NCBI GenBank assembly: GCA_001898145.1
Contig: MKSR01000024.1
Span: forward strand, 62,001 to 126,000
Direction of reading: 5' to 3'
Length of the DNA stretch: 64,000 bases
DNA from: Dyadobacter sp. 50-39
GTDB taxonomy: Bacteria; Bacteroidota; Bacteroidia; Cytophagales; Spirosomataceae
Part shown: in pieces, positions 16,554 to 26,000 of the stretch
How positions within the stretch are numbered: position 1 is the stretch's first letter
Layout of the letters: the number at the start of each line of letters is the position of its first letter
Position numbers and translations under genes: made by a program
The notes under the pieces: model-generated
The model's database searches: none
What the model was told of the DNA's origin: nothing
The model's input: only the letters and a program-made list of their open reading frames with translations

Positions 16554-18173
16554 TCACCAGAAATGGCCGTACAGGTAAGAAATAATCGCAATTACCACGA
16601 TAGCCCCGGTAACGAATGTCTTGTGCGGCATGAACATCGACGCGTCGATGGCAAGGCCTTTTTTCTCGTCAGGCATTACCAGCCCAAGTACGATCATCAC
16701 CGCGACGCAGATCAGGAACACGAGACCCATACGGTCGAGGAACGGCACCTGGGTCCAGTCGGCAAACGGGAAGTAGTTGTTGTGCATCGCGAGTGCGATC
16801 AGGAACCCGCCCACGATAGCGAACAACGCGCCCGCGGAGTTGGTACGTTTCCAGAAGAAGCCCATGATGAACGACGCAAAGATACCCGGCGACAGCAATC
16901 CCGTCATTTCCTGAATGAACTGGAAACCCCCTTTTTTATCGATGCCCATGTAAGGGGAAACGATAATCGCGAGGATCATCGAGATCACCACCACAGCGCG
17001 GCCAATGCGTACGAGCGTCTTCTCATCGGCATTCTTGCCAATATAGTTTTTAAAAATATCAAGCGTAAAAATCGTCGAAATACTGTTCGCTTTACCCGCC
17101 AGGGATGCCACTACGGCAGCTGTCAGCGCGGCGAATGAAAGACCTTTCAAACCGGTCGGAAGCAGGTTCAGAAGTACGGGATAAGCTTTATCTGCATTAA
17201 TAACCCCATCTTCCCCCAACATTTCCGCCTGGAACATGCCTTTGCTGTACAACGCGTAAGCTGCAATACCGGGCAATACCACGATCACCGGCATCAATAG
17301 TTTCAGGAACGCTGCGAAAAGGATACCATTACGGGCCGTTTTCAAATCCGCTCCCAATGCACGCTGGGTAATGTACTGGTTACAGCCCCAGTAGTTCAGG
17401 TTCACGATCCACATACCGCCCAGCAACACCGCCAAACCGGGCAGCTGCATATAGAACGGGCTCGATTTAGGGAAAATCATATGGAAGTGATCGTCGTGGT
17501 TATCGCGCATTACCTTGAAGCCCTGTGCGATACCTTCAACCCCTGCATTATCCGACACCAGATTGATGGCCAGGTAAGTAGTAGCCAGACCGCCGATTAC
17601 GAGAAAGAATACCTGGATCACATCCGTAAACCCGATCACCTTCATCCCGCCGATTGTAATGATAATGGCGAAAGCGGCCAGTGCAATCATACAAAACTGG
17701 AAATCAAGCCCCGAAATCCCCGAAACTGCCAGTGCTCCCAGGTACAGGATCGAGGTGAGGTTCACAAGAATATACAATGCCAGCCAGAACACCGCCATGA
17801 TTAAGCTTACCGACTGGTTATACCGCTGACTGAGGAATTGCGGCATCGTGTAAATCTTATTTTTGAGGTAAATGGGCATAAAAAAGACGGCTACTATGAT
17901 AAGTGTCGCCGCCGCCATCCACTCATAGGTGGAAATCCCGAGCCCCATTGAAAAACCGTTCCCCGACATGCCGATAAACTGCTCCGCCGAAATGTTCGAC
18001 GCGATCAGCGACGCACCAATCGCCCACCAGGTTAGCGAGCCTTCTGCCAGGAAGAAGTCCTTGGTAGATTCAACCTTTGATTTTTTCCGCTGATAAATCC
18101 AATAACCGTAACCGGAGACTACAATGAAGTAAAAGAAGAAGACGACATAATCCAGTGTTTGTAATTGTTGCAT
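16554..18173 (-). CDS. Sodium/solute symporter (SSS family, SGLT-like)
   Basis: 539 residues with about 14 transmembrane helices. The N-terminal region carries the sugar-transporter signature SNISAEQFIGMSGNGF near residues 60-75, as in bacterial sodium/galactose symporters, and GGMKVIGFTDVIQ further on. It imports a solute, probably a sugar, with sodium at the inner membrane. A single leftward gene with its own terminator, not adjacent to sugar-catabolic enzymes, so the substrate is unknown. Confidence 0.9.
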   Translation of the reverse strand: MQQLQTLDYVVFFFYFIVVSGYGYWIYQRKKSKVESTKDFFLAEGSLTWWAIGASLIASNISAEQFIGMSGNGFSMGLGISTYEWMAAATLIIVAVFFMPIYLKNKIYTMPQFLSQRYNQSVSLIMAVFWLALYILVNLTSILYLGALAVSGISGLDFQFCMIALAAFAIIITIGGMKVIGFTDVIQVFFLVIGGLATTYLAINLVSDNAGVEGIAQGFKVMRDNHDDHFHMIFPKSSPFYMQLPGLAVLLGGMWIVNLNYWGCNQYITQRALGADLKTARNGILFAAFLKLLMPVIVVLPGIAAYALYSKGMFQAEMLGEDGVINADKAYPVLLNLLPTGLKGLSFAALTAAVVASLAGKANSISTIFTLDIFKNYIGKNADEKTLVRIGRAVVVISMILAIIVSPYMGIDKKGGFQFIQEMTGLLSPGIFASFIMGFFWKRTNSAGALFAIVGGFLIALAMHNNYFPFADWTQVPFLDRMGLVFLICVAVMIVLGLVMPDEKKGLAIDASMFMPHKTFVTGAIVVIAIISYLYGHFW

Positions 18174-18334
18174 TTCAAATAGTAAATAAATGAATGGATA
18201 AGATTGATCAGCTTAGATTGAAACGTACATTATTTTACCAAAAAAGTACAAAATCGGAATGAGCACACCAATATTGGATCCTGTTTCAAAAAGGAGCGCA
18301 TAAATATAGCCTGTAAGCACCTATTCGTAATGCT

Positions 18335-19147
18335 TTACTCTGATATTTTCTTTGAATCTTTAAAATGGTGGGGATTCATCGGACCGTACGCTTCCTCAAA
18401 CGAAGTTCCACTTTGCATTTTCGTGATAAAGCGCTGCAAACCAGCTTCTCTGCGAAGCAAAAGCCAATACGACACCTCCATTCCGGCCGTCATGTAGGCG
18501 CTCATCACATGTCTTTGTCCGCCCCCGAAAAACTCCCGCATGGTCGAAATATCTTTCAGCAAAAGCAGGTCGCGGCCATTGCGCGTATAGTACCGCCATT
18601 CGTAGCGATAAGCGCGGTAACGATCACGCGGCGCAATTTCGCGCACGAACCGCCGGTCGAGCATTAATGCGAGGCCTTCGTTGAACCACTGCGGGATATC
18701 ATTCGTGGTGCGCCACCAGCCAATGCGTTTTAGCAATTCGATATGACTCATCTCATGGGCAATCACGTCGGTGTTCATTCCCTGCGCACTCAAAATAACA
18801 TAAGAGCTGCCCCAGGGCGTGCCGATACTGCACCCTGCCCCCTCGGTGCTGCTGCAATATTTCTGGTATTGCTGCTGGGTTTGGCAGATGATGATTTTGG
18901 GGTTCGATATTTTGCCGTTGTAGAAAGAATCTACCCGCGCCTCGGCTTGGGCGACGATGCCTTGCAGCTTTTTGTATTGAGTTGATTTGATATCAGGACT
19001 GAAATAGACCTTTTTATCACTTGATTGGAAATCGGAGAATGCGATGAGCTCGCAGTAGAATATCTGCGGGTAGAGGAAAAAGAGGCTACCCAACAGGATA
19101 ATGAATCCGGTCAGAAAAAATCTGATGAGTTTCCGGCGTAGGTTCAA
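18335..19147 (-). CDS. Membrane-anchored zinc metallopeptidase-like protein (HExxH)
   Basis: About 270 residues with one N-terminal transmembrane helix (IRFFLTGFIILLGSLFFLY). It contains AHEMSHIELL, a zinc HExxH motif, and about 20 residues later PQWFNEGLALML, whose Glu is a likely third ligand as in peptidase MA-like proteins. The catalytic part would face the periplasm. A GTG at 19177 would add ten residues but lies inside a perfect 19-bp hairpin repeat, so I prefer the TTG at 19147. Downstream of purH by about 75 bases. Function unknown beyond probable proteolysis. Confidence 0.75.
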   Translation of the reverse strand: MNLRRKLIRFFLTGFIILLGSLFFLYPQIFYCELIAFSDFQSSDKKVYFSPDIKSTQYKKLQGIVAQAEARVDSFYNGKISNPKIIICQTQQQYQKYCSSTEGAGCSIGTPWGSSYVILSAQGMNTDVIAHEMSHIELLKRIGWWRTTNDIPQWFNEGLALMLDRRFVREIAPRDRYRAYRYEWRYYTRNGRDLLLLKDISTMREFFGGGQRHVMSAYMTAGMEVSYWLLLRREAGLQRFITKMQSGTSFEEAYGPMNPHHFKDSKKISE

Positions 19148-19162
19148 AAGGGATATTATTTT

Positions 19163-19212
19163 TTGCCACGAAGGCACGAAGACATTCGTGTAACTTCGTG
19201 CCTTCGTGGCAA
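19163..19212. repeat. Perfect 19-bp inverted repeat built from CTTCGTG(C/G) units
   Basis: Arms 19163-19181 and 19194-19212 are exact inverted copies with a 12-base loop. Each arm holds two tandem octamer-like units (CTTCGTGC CTTCGTGG), and a further TTCGTG lies in the loop. There is no T-tract after the stem in the purH direction. It resembles the palindromic intergenic repeats with this sequence common in Bacteroidota genomes (from memory, not searched). Confidence 0.9.
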
Positions 19213-19220
19213 TTTAATTC

Positions 19221-20756
19221 TTAATGCTTAAAGTGACGAACGCCGGTAGTGACCATCGCAAGCCCATTAGCGTTGCAATAATCCACCGAATCCTTGTCAC
19301 GAATGGAACCGCCCGGCTGAACGACGGCAGTAATGCCCGCATGATGCGCGATCTCGACGCAGTCCGCAAATGGGAAGAATGCGTCCGAAGCCATCACAGC
19401 ACCATTCAGGTCGAAACCGAATGCTTTCGCCTTCTCGATCGCCTGGCGCAATGCGTCCACGCGCGAAGTCTGGCCGGTACCGCTCGCGAGCAACTGGTTC
19501 TCTTTCGCCAGCACGATGGTATTCGATTTGGTATGCTTGCACACTTTCAATGCAAATTCCAATGCGGTAACCTCGCCGGCAGTAGGTGCCTTTTCGGTAA
19601 CCGTCGTAAACTGCGCCGCGACTTCTGTTGCAAGGTCCTTATCCTGCACCAAAACACCGTTCAGAATAGTTTTGAACATAATTTGCGGCAGCACCACATT
19701 GTTACGCTTCAACAGGATGCGGTTCTTTTTCGATTTCAAAAGCGTCAATGCATCCTCGTCGTAAGCCGGCGCGATGAGGATTTCCATGAACAGCTTGTTC
19801 AGCTCCTCAGCCGTTGCCAGGTCTACTTTTGTATTAGTGATAACAACACCTCCGAATGCGGAAACAGGGTCACATGCCAGCGCATTGTCATATGCCTCTT
19901 TCGCGGTAGGCGCAGTGGCAATACCGCAGGCATTGGTATGCTTGATGATCGCGAAGGTAGGCTGTGCATCAGCGAACTCGTCGATCAGGCTCACACACGC
20001 ATCCACGTCCACAAGGTTGTTATAGGAAAGCTCTTTTCCGTGCAGTTTGTCAAAAATGCCGTCGAGGTCGCCATAGTATTTCGCGCTCTGATGCGGGTTT
20101 TCGCCGTAACGAAGTGTTTGGGAAGCCAGGCTGGTGAAATCGAAAAGCTCCTTATCGGTGGTTTCTTTTCCGGATGTGAAGAAGCTGTTGATCGCGCCGT
20201 CGTAATGCGACGACACCCCGAACGCCAGACCAGCGTAGTAGCGGCGGTCTTCGATATCGGTGGCGCCTGCTTTGGCATTCAAAAGCTCCACCACTTCGGC
20301 ATACTGGCTGCGGGAAGAGACGATCAATGTGTCTTTGAAATTCTTAGCCGTTGCGCGGATCAGGGAGATGCCGCCAATGTCTATCTTCTCGATAATATCC
20401 TCCTCGCTCGCGCCGGACGCCACCGTTTCCTCGAAAGGATAAAGGTCCACCACCACCATGTCGATAGCCGGGATGTTGTACTGCTCAGCCTGCGCTACAT
20501 CGCCCGCATCGTCGCGGCGGTACAGGATACCGCCCATAATGGCCGGGTGGAGCGTTTTAACACGCCCGCCGAAAATCGAAGGATAACCGGTCAGCTCTTC
20601 GGCAGCGGTTACGGGAATGTTGAGATTTTCAATGAAAGTCTGAGTTCCCCCGGTGGAGTACAGCTTTACGCCGTGGTTGTGCAGGAGGCGGACCAAAGGC
20701 TCAAGTCCGTCTTTGTAATAAACAGAAATAAGCGCGGATTGGATTTTTTTAGACAT
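19221..20756 (-). CDS. purH: Bifunctional AICAR formyltransferase / IMP cyclohydrolase PurH
   Basis: 511 residues, full length. The last two steps of purine synthesis, AICAR to FAICAR to IMP. Residues 1-150 form the MGS-like cyclohydrolase domain (STGGTQTFIE, GGRVKTLHP, IDIGGISLIRA). The formyltransferase domain has YGENPHQ at 217-223 and the catalytic Lys272-His273 in IIKHTNACGIA. Single cytoplasmic enzyme gene with a -7 box about 85 bases upstream. Confidence 0.97.
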   Translation of the reverse strand: MSKKIQSALISVYYKDGLEPLVRLLHNHGVKLYSTGGTQTFIENLNIPVTAAEELTGYPSIFGGRVKTLHPAIMGGILYRRDDAGDVAQAEQYNIPAIDMVVVDLYPFEETVASGASEEDIIEKIDIGGISLIRATAKNFKDTLIVSSRSQYAEVVELLNAKAGATDIEDRRYYAGLAFGVSSHYDGAINSFFTSGKETTDKELFDFTSLASQTLRYGENPHQSAKYYGDLDGIFDKLHGKELSYNNLVDVDACVSLIDEFADAQPTFAIIKHTNACGIATAPTAKEAYDNALACDPVSAFGGVVITNTKVDLATAEELNKLFMEILIAPAYDEDALTLLKSKKNRILLKRNNVVLPQIMFKTILNGVLVQDKDLATEVAAQFTTVTEKAPTAGEVTALEFALKVCKHTKSNTIVLAKENQLLASGTGQTSRVDALRQAIEKAKAFGFDLNGAVMASDAFFPFADCVEIAHHAGITAVVQPGGSIRDKDSVDYCNANGLAMVTTGVRHFKH

Positions 20757-20841
20757 TGTGCAACGTTTGCTCTAAGATTACAAATGGGGGATTTTGCTTA
20801 CATTCGGCATTTCGGCTCGTCCCATGTTGAAAAATAAACCG

Positions 20842-20849
20842 CAAAGATA
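20842..20849 (-). promoter_or_regulatory. -7 box upstream of purH
   Basis: Leftward TATCTTTG matches TAnnTTTG exactly. No TTG lies at a good distance upstream, so this is a half-supported promoter. It would give a leader of about 80 bases. Confidence 0.4.
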
Positions 20850-20932
20850 GCCGAAAAATCAACGAAACCGGCAGCGGGACGAACGAAAATCAAACGTTAT
20901 CATTCTGAAAACAAGTTTAAAAAGCGAAAACC

Positions 20933-21721
20933 ATGAACCTCGACCTGACCGGAAAAACAGCGCTTGTATGTGGAAGCACCCAGGGTATCGGACTTGCCTC
21001 CGCCGTTGAACTCGCCTTGCTGGGTGCAAACGTAACATTGGTGGCCCGTAACGAAGAAAAACTCCGCGAAGCCATCGAAGACCTCGACACTTCCCTCGGC
21101 CAGCTGCACCGGTACGTGGTGGCCGACTTCGCCGACCATGATGCCGTAAAATCCGCTATTGAAAATTACTTACGCCTCTGCCCTGAGGTTCATATCCTGG
21201 TCAACAACACCGGCGGCCCCGCGGGCGGCCCGATCATCGAAGCAGAGAGCGACCAATTCCTGAAAACCTTTCAAATGCACGTGATCAACAACCAGTTCCT
21301 CGCCCAGTCGGTGGTGCCGTCGATGAAAAAGGAAGGTTTTGGCCGCATTATCAATATTATCAGCACGTCCGTAAAGCAGCCGATCATCGGCCTCGGCGTA
21401 TCCAACACCATCCGCGGCGCGGTAGCGAGCTGGGCCAAAACGCTTTCGCTGGAACTGGGGCAATATGGCATTACGGTCAACAATGTCCTCCCCGGCTACA
21501 CTGAAACCGCCCGTCTGGATTCGGTTCTTGAAATGCGGAGTAAAAATCAGGGTAAAACGCAGGAACAGGTGGCCGACGAATTGAAAGCATTAATCCCCAT
21601 CCGCAGGTTCAGCGAGGCCAAGGAGGTCGCTGCCGCAGTGGCATTTCTGGCAAGCCCGGCCGCGGGGAGTATCAGTGGCGTGAGCCTGGCAGTGGACGGA
21701 GGCAGAACCGAAAGTTTGTAA
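20933..21721 (+). CDS. Atypical short-chain dehydrogenase/reductase lacking the YxxxK motif
   Basis: 262 residues. Rossmann fold with TGxxxGIG-type nucleotide motif (GSTQGIGLASA) near residue 15, NNTGG at about 90 and the C-terminal SGVSLAVDGG. Counting from the catalytic Ser of IISTS, the Tyr and Lys positions of YxxxK are Ser and Arg (SNTIR near residue 160). Some SDR subfamilies carry such a variant, so the protein may still bind NAD(P)H but use another mechanism or substrate. Divergent from purH; probably monocistronic. Confidence 0.85.
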   Translation: MNLDLTGKTALVCGSTQGIGLASAVELALLGANVTLVARNEEKLREAIEDLDTSLGQLHRYVVADFADHDAVKSAIENYLRLCPEVHILVNNTGGPAGGPIIEAESDQFLKTFQMHVINNQFLAQSVVPSMKKEGFGRIINIISTSVKQPIIGLGVSNTIRGAVASWAKTLSLELGQYGITVNNVLPGYTETARLDSVLEMRSKNQGKTQEQVADELKALIPIRRFSEAKEVAAAVAFLASPAAGSISGVSLAVDGGRTESL

Positions 21722-21757
21722 CTATTCAGGAAGATTTAGTATTTAAGTATACTTTGA

Positions 21758-21765
21758 TATATTTG
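21758..21765 (+). promoter_or_regulatory. -7 box upstream of the beta-barrel gene
   Basis: TATATTTG matches TAnnTTTG and lies 17 bases before the start codon. No clear TTG at -33. Confidence 0.35.
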
Positions 21766-21782
21766 AAAACTAAATCTACTTT

Positions 21783-23081
21783 ATGGTCAGACTTTTGCTT
21801 GTTGCACTTATTGCGATTGTATCCCACAGCGCATTCTCCCAGTCAGATTCGGTATTCCTTAACCGAAATCCCAAACCCGTTATCGGGAAGGTTTTAATCA
21901 ACCACAAAAAAGCGAAAGTAAATGTAAAGGGATTGAAAGACAGTCCGGTGGCTTTTTCGTTTGATGAAATCCACAGAATCGGCCTGGGCAACGGCGGGGT
22001 TTACCTCAACGAAAGCCTGAAATCACAATCCCAGTTAATGCTGCTTCTTGTTGAAGGAAAGTATAGTCTGCTTTTTAGTGAAAAAGAGAAGCTGTTTTAT
22101 GTCCGCAAAAACGACTCGTTACTGGTCATCTCGCAGGCACATTTTAAGCGCGCATTACCTCTGATTTTTGGAAAGCAACTGACGGAAGCCTACTATATCA
22201 AAACAAACAGCGGTCCCGAATATGCTGCGAAGTATTTGAAAAGGCTCACTTCCTATGCCAATGCCGAGAGCCATTCACAGGAGATCGTTCACGAACAAAC
22301 GATCGAACAATTCAAAATACGGTTGAGCGTAGGATTGTACGCGGGAGTTGGTTATAACCGGGCAGGATTCGACATCTCGACGGAGGGCCCGAACGGCGAG
22401 AACATTTACAAAAAAACCGGCTATGCTTCCGGGTATTCAATACCATTGGGACTGAGCCTGGATATTGCGCTGGCCAAAAGAATGAGCATCCGGTTTGACG
22501 TATTCAATAACAACGTCTCCTTCCACCAACCGAACGTCAGCGGCATCGGAACAGCAGAAATCGCTTTCCCGAACTACATCATTTATCCCGAGCTCTACGA
22601 TCGCAACCTTACCCTGTCCGAATTTTCGTACAAGAGCTACCAGCTCGACATTGCCGGCAGCTATACCCTGTTTCGGCCTGAAAGGAGCAAGATCAGGCCT
22701 TACATATTCGCCGGCCCGACGATTGCTCGTCTCCAAACTGCCGAAATGGGGCTCTCATCGGGGTTCCGTGAAACCAGGGAATCGCCCTATCGATACATAA
22801 CAGGCTATATCGAACTCGACAGACCAGTCCATATGGTGGGGTTCAACGCGGGCCTTGGCGCCCAATATGACGTGAGCAAGAAATGGACGGTGCGGCTTGC
22901 AGCCAAATTTACAGGTGGTATTTATACCAAAATTTCCCATACCAGGCTGTCGTCAAAAGTTAAAAACGAAACTACCAAACCCAACGGCACGTGGGATTTC
23001 AGGTACAACGTCTTTTCACACGCATACGATCAGTACCTCCGTAATTTCAGCCTAACCGGCGGTTTGTATTATAGATTGTGA
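21783..23081 (+). CDS. Outer-membrane beta-barrel protein (PorT-like fold)
   Basis: 432 residues with a signal peptide (MVRLLLVALIAIVSHSAFSQ). The first half is a periplasmic-like region with predicted strands and helices; from about residue 180 amphipathic strands alternate (LSVGLYAGVGYNRAG, YQLDIAGSYTLF, VHMVGFNAGLGAQYDVS), ending in SLTGGLYYRL with an aromatic-rich final strand typical of Bacteroidota barrels. Role unknown. Its 3' end overlaps the convergent FG-GAP lipoprotein gene by 13 bases. Confidence 0.75.
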   Translation: MVRLLLVALIAIVSHSAFSQSDSVFLNRNPKPVIGKVLINHKKAKVNVKGLKDSPVAFSFDEIHRIGLGNGGVYLNESLKSQSQLMLLLVEGKYSLLFSEKEKLFYVRKNDSLLVISQAHFKRALPLIFGKQLTEAYYIKTNSGPEYAAKYLKRLTSYANAESHSQEIVHEQTIEQFKIRLSVGLYAGVGYNRAGFDISTEGPNGENIYKKTGYASGYSIPLGLSLDIALAKRMSIRFDVFNNNVSFHQPNVSGIGTAEIAFPNYIIYPELYDRNLTLSEFSYKSYQLDIAGSYTLFRPERSKIRPYIFAGPTIARLQTAEMGLSSGFRETRESPYRYITGYIELDRPVHMVGFNAGLGAQYDVSKKWTVRLAAKFTGGIYTKISHTRLSSKVKNETTKPNGTWDFRYNVFSHAYDQYLRNFSLTGGLYYRL

Positions 23082-26000
23082 CGCTTGCCTCTGAGACGGA
23101 TCACCATCAGATCATTATCATTCCGCGCCACCACGATCGCTGTGCCGGATTTAAGCTTTAAAGGCTTTAACCGCTTCACCTGCCCGCGTACCTGCAAGCC
23201 GTTGAGCGGTTCGGGCGCGAAGTTGCACTGGCCTTTATTGATCAACACAGTGCCGTAATCGGCATCGTAGCGGCCCATTTGGATGTTGCAGTCATAAAAA
23301 TTACCCATCAGCAGCACATCCGGAAGCGAGTCCCCGTTGGCATCGATAATCTGCGCGTCATAGAAGGGTGCCCATTGCGCGCGGCCGGGCAATGCTTGCA
23401 CGGTGAAGTTGCCCTTGCCGTCATTCACCAGAATGGCATTCTGGAAATAGTCGGCCGTGAGTATCTCGGATTTTTCCAGTTTTTCGGCACCTACAAGATC
23501 TGCCAGGCTGGCTTTGGCAAACTCCGCCGCATAAATGTATTTTTTGCGGATTACCGGCATTTGCTTTTCCATTTCCAGCTTAGTGGGAAAAAGTGCTTCC
23601 CTGCCATTCAGATAGCTGGTCAGGATCGGCTCTTTGCGCCCGTTGCCGTCAAAATCATTGATATACATCTTCACCGGCTCCTTTTCGGATGCTTTTAACC
23701 GGCTGTTAAGTCCCAGATTACCCGCCAGAATGTCCAGATCGCCGTCACCGTCGAAGTCAAACGGCATCGCAAAATTCCACCAGCCTTTTCGGCTTGTAAG
23801 CATCTTCTTTTGGAATGCGTTTCCATTTCGTTCAAAAACACAAATCCCATCCCATTCGAGGGCAAGGACGATGTCGCTCCTGCCGTCTTTATTCATATCA
23901 GCCAGTCGCGCACTGCGCACATAGCCCACGGATGCGAGTTCGGGTGCATACCGGGCCGTGACATCGATGAACTTACCATTACCATCGTTTTGAAGCAGGT
24001 AGGACTGCGGTTTTTCACCATAATTAAGTGGAACGGCCCTTCCGCCGATAAATAAATCGGCAATGCCGTCGCCGGTAAAATCAAAGGGTACAATGCATGA
24101 GGCGGTCACGAAAATGTTTGCAAATGCGTCCTCTTTCGGCGTCAGATTACCCCTTCCGTCATTCAGATAAATGCGTGGCTTCTGGTAAGGCGAGTGGTTG
24201 CTGAACTCATTCCCGCCTGTCGCCACCACGAGATCGGGGTGGCCGTCCTTATTCACATCGGCCCATTCGGCATCCACTTCTTCATAGGTACTGTCCCTGA
24301 CCAATGCAGGTTGCGACATCTCGGTAAATTTCCCCCCGGCATTCTGCATGAATAAATGGCTGCGCAGCATTTTCGAAGAGCCTACAAAAATATCTTCCAG
24401 CCCGTCGTGATTAATATCCGCAATGGCCATCGCCGGGCCTTCGGCGGTTACCTCAAACGGGATCAGCGAATTGCGGTCGAACTCAATAAAGTTGTTCTCC
24501 TCGTGCCGCACTTTCAGGCCGAGCTTTTGTGCAATATCCTCGAATGCATAGGCTTTGCTTTCTTTACTTCGCTTGAATGCCTCGTAATCGAATACAGGTA
24601 GTCCATCCTTGTAAGTAATTGTTAATGAATCCTTCAAATCACCGGAACGCATTACCTGGTAGCGGTTATCCGGCCAGATCAGCACCATCGAATCGATCTC
24701 CGCCTTCTTCCCGAACCCGATGTTCAATGGCACCTCCATGCTCGACTGAAAACCGCGCACCGGAAATTTCTCGTAGCTCAGCACATTATCTTTTTTAAAC
24801 ACCAGACATTTCGTCCCGATGGCATTCAGATTTCCCTTTTTACCTTTTAAATACAACCTCAAAAAGTCGTTTTGGGCCGCCTTGCCATTATTCAGGTTTT
24901 CATACACGAACGCCTTCTCGTTAATATTATTTGTCACGATATCCAGGTCCCCATCGTTGTCAAGATCCGCGTAAACAGCGCCGTTGGAATACGATATCTG
25001 ATCGTTTTTGATGTTTTTGGCTAAATCACTGAAAGAAAGTGCACCCTGGTTGCGGAAGAACTTGTTCGGCAGCTTGATTTCCGGCAGCTTATCAGCCAGG
25101 CCGGGGTCGTTCTCATCGAAATTTTTATCGCGGATCTTCTGCTGTACCACGTCACCGGACACGAATTTGATGTAATCGGTGTCGTTCATACGCTTCGGGA
25201 TGCCGTTCGAAATGAAGAGATCCTTCAAACCATCATTGTCAAAATCCGTGAACAGCGCCGCCCACGACCAGTCCGTCGCGTGCATACCCGCGAACGCCCC
25301 AATCTCGCTGAATGTGCCATTTCCATTATTGAATTGCAGGTTATTCCGTGCAAACTGGTAGTTGTAACCCTGCCGGATCTTGTATTTGAAAATGCTGTAA
25401 CTATCTTCCCCTTCCGATTTTTTCAGGATCTCGTAGTCGGAAGGAAGCATATCCAGCGAAACAATTTCCGGGAAAATATCATTGTTGAGGTCGCCAATAT
25501 CGACGCCCATTGAGAACTGACTGGTATGCATTAAGGCTGAGTCCGTTTGATCATTGAAACGCCCATTTCGCTGATTGATATACAGATAGTCGTTCTCGTG
25601 AAAATCGTTGCCAATGTACATATCCGGATAGCCGTCAAAATTGACGTCGCCAACGCCTAGCCCAAGCCCATACCCCAATGCGGAGCTGTGAATGCCCGCT
25701 TCTTTCGTGATTTCTACAAACTTGCCGTTTTCGTTTCGGAACAATTTGTCGCCCGCAAGCGGATGGACGGTGTCTTTAAAGAGGTCGCGCCGCCCGAACG
25801 TACCGTTCTGATGTACCGAATGGTTGAGCTGGAACATATCGAGGTCGCCATCCAGGTCGTAGTCGAAAAACAGCGCCTGCGTACCGAAAACAACCAGATC
25901 GAGCCCATATTCCTTTGATTTTTCCTCGTAAACCGGAATACCCTCCGGCGTGATGCGCTGGCATTCGAACAGCAGGTTATGGCCCTTCATGCTTTCAAAA

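Noticed and set aside
19224-20837. 537-codon rightward frame opposite purH
   Set aside because: It is the complement of the well-conserved purH frame and its translation has no family motifs.
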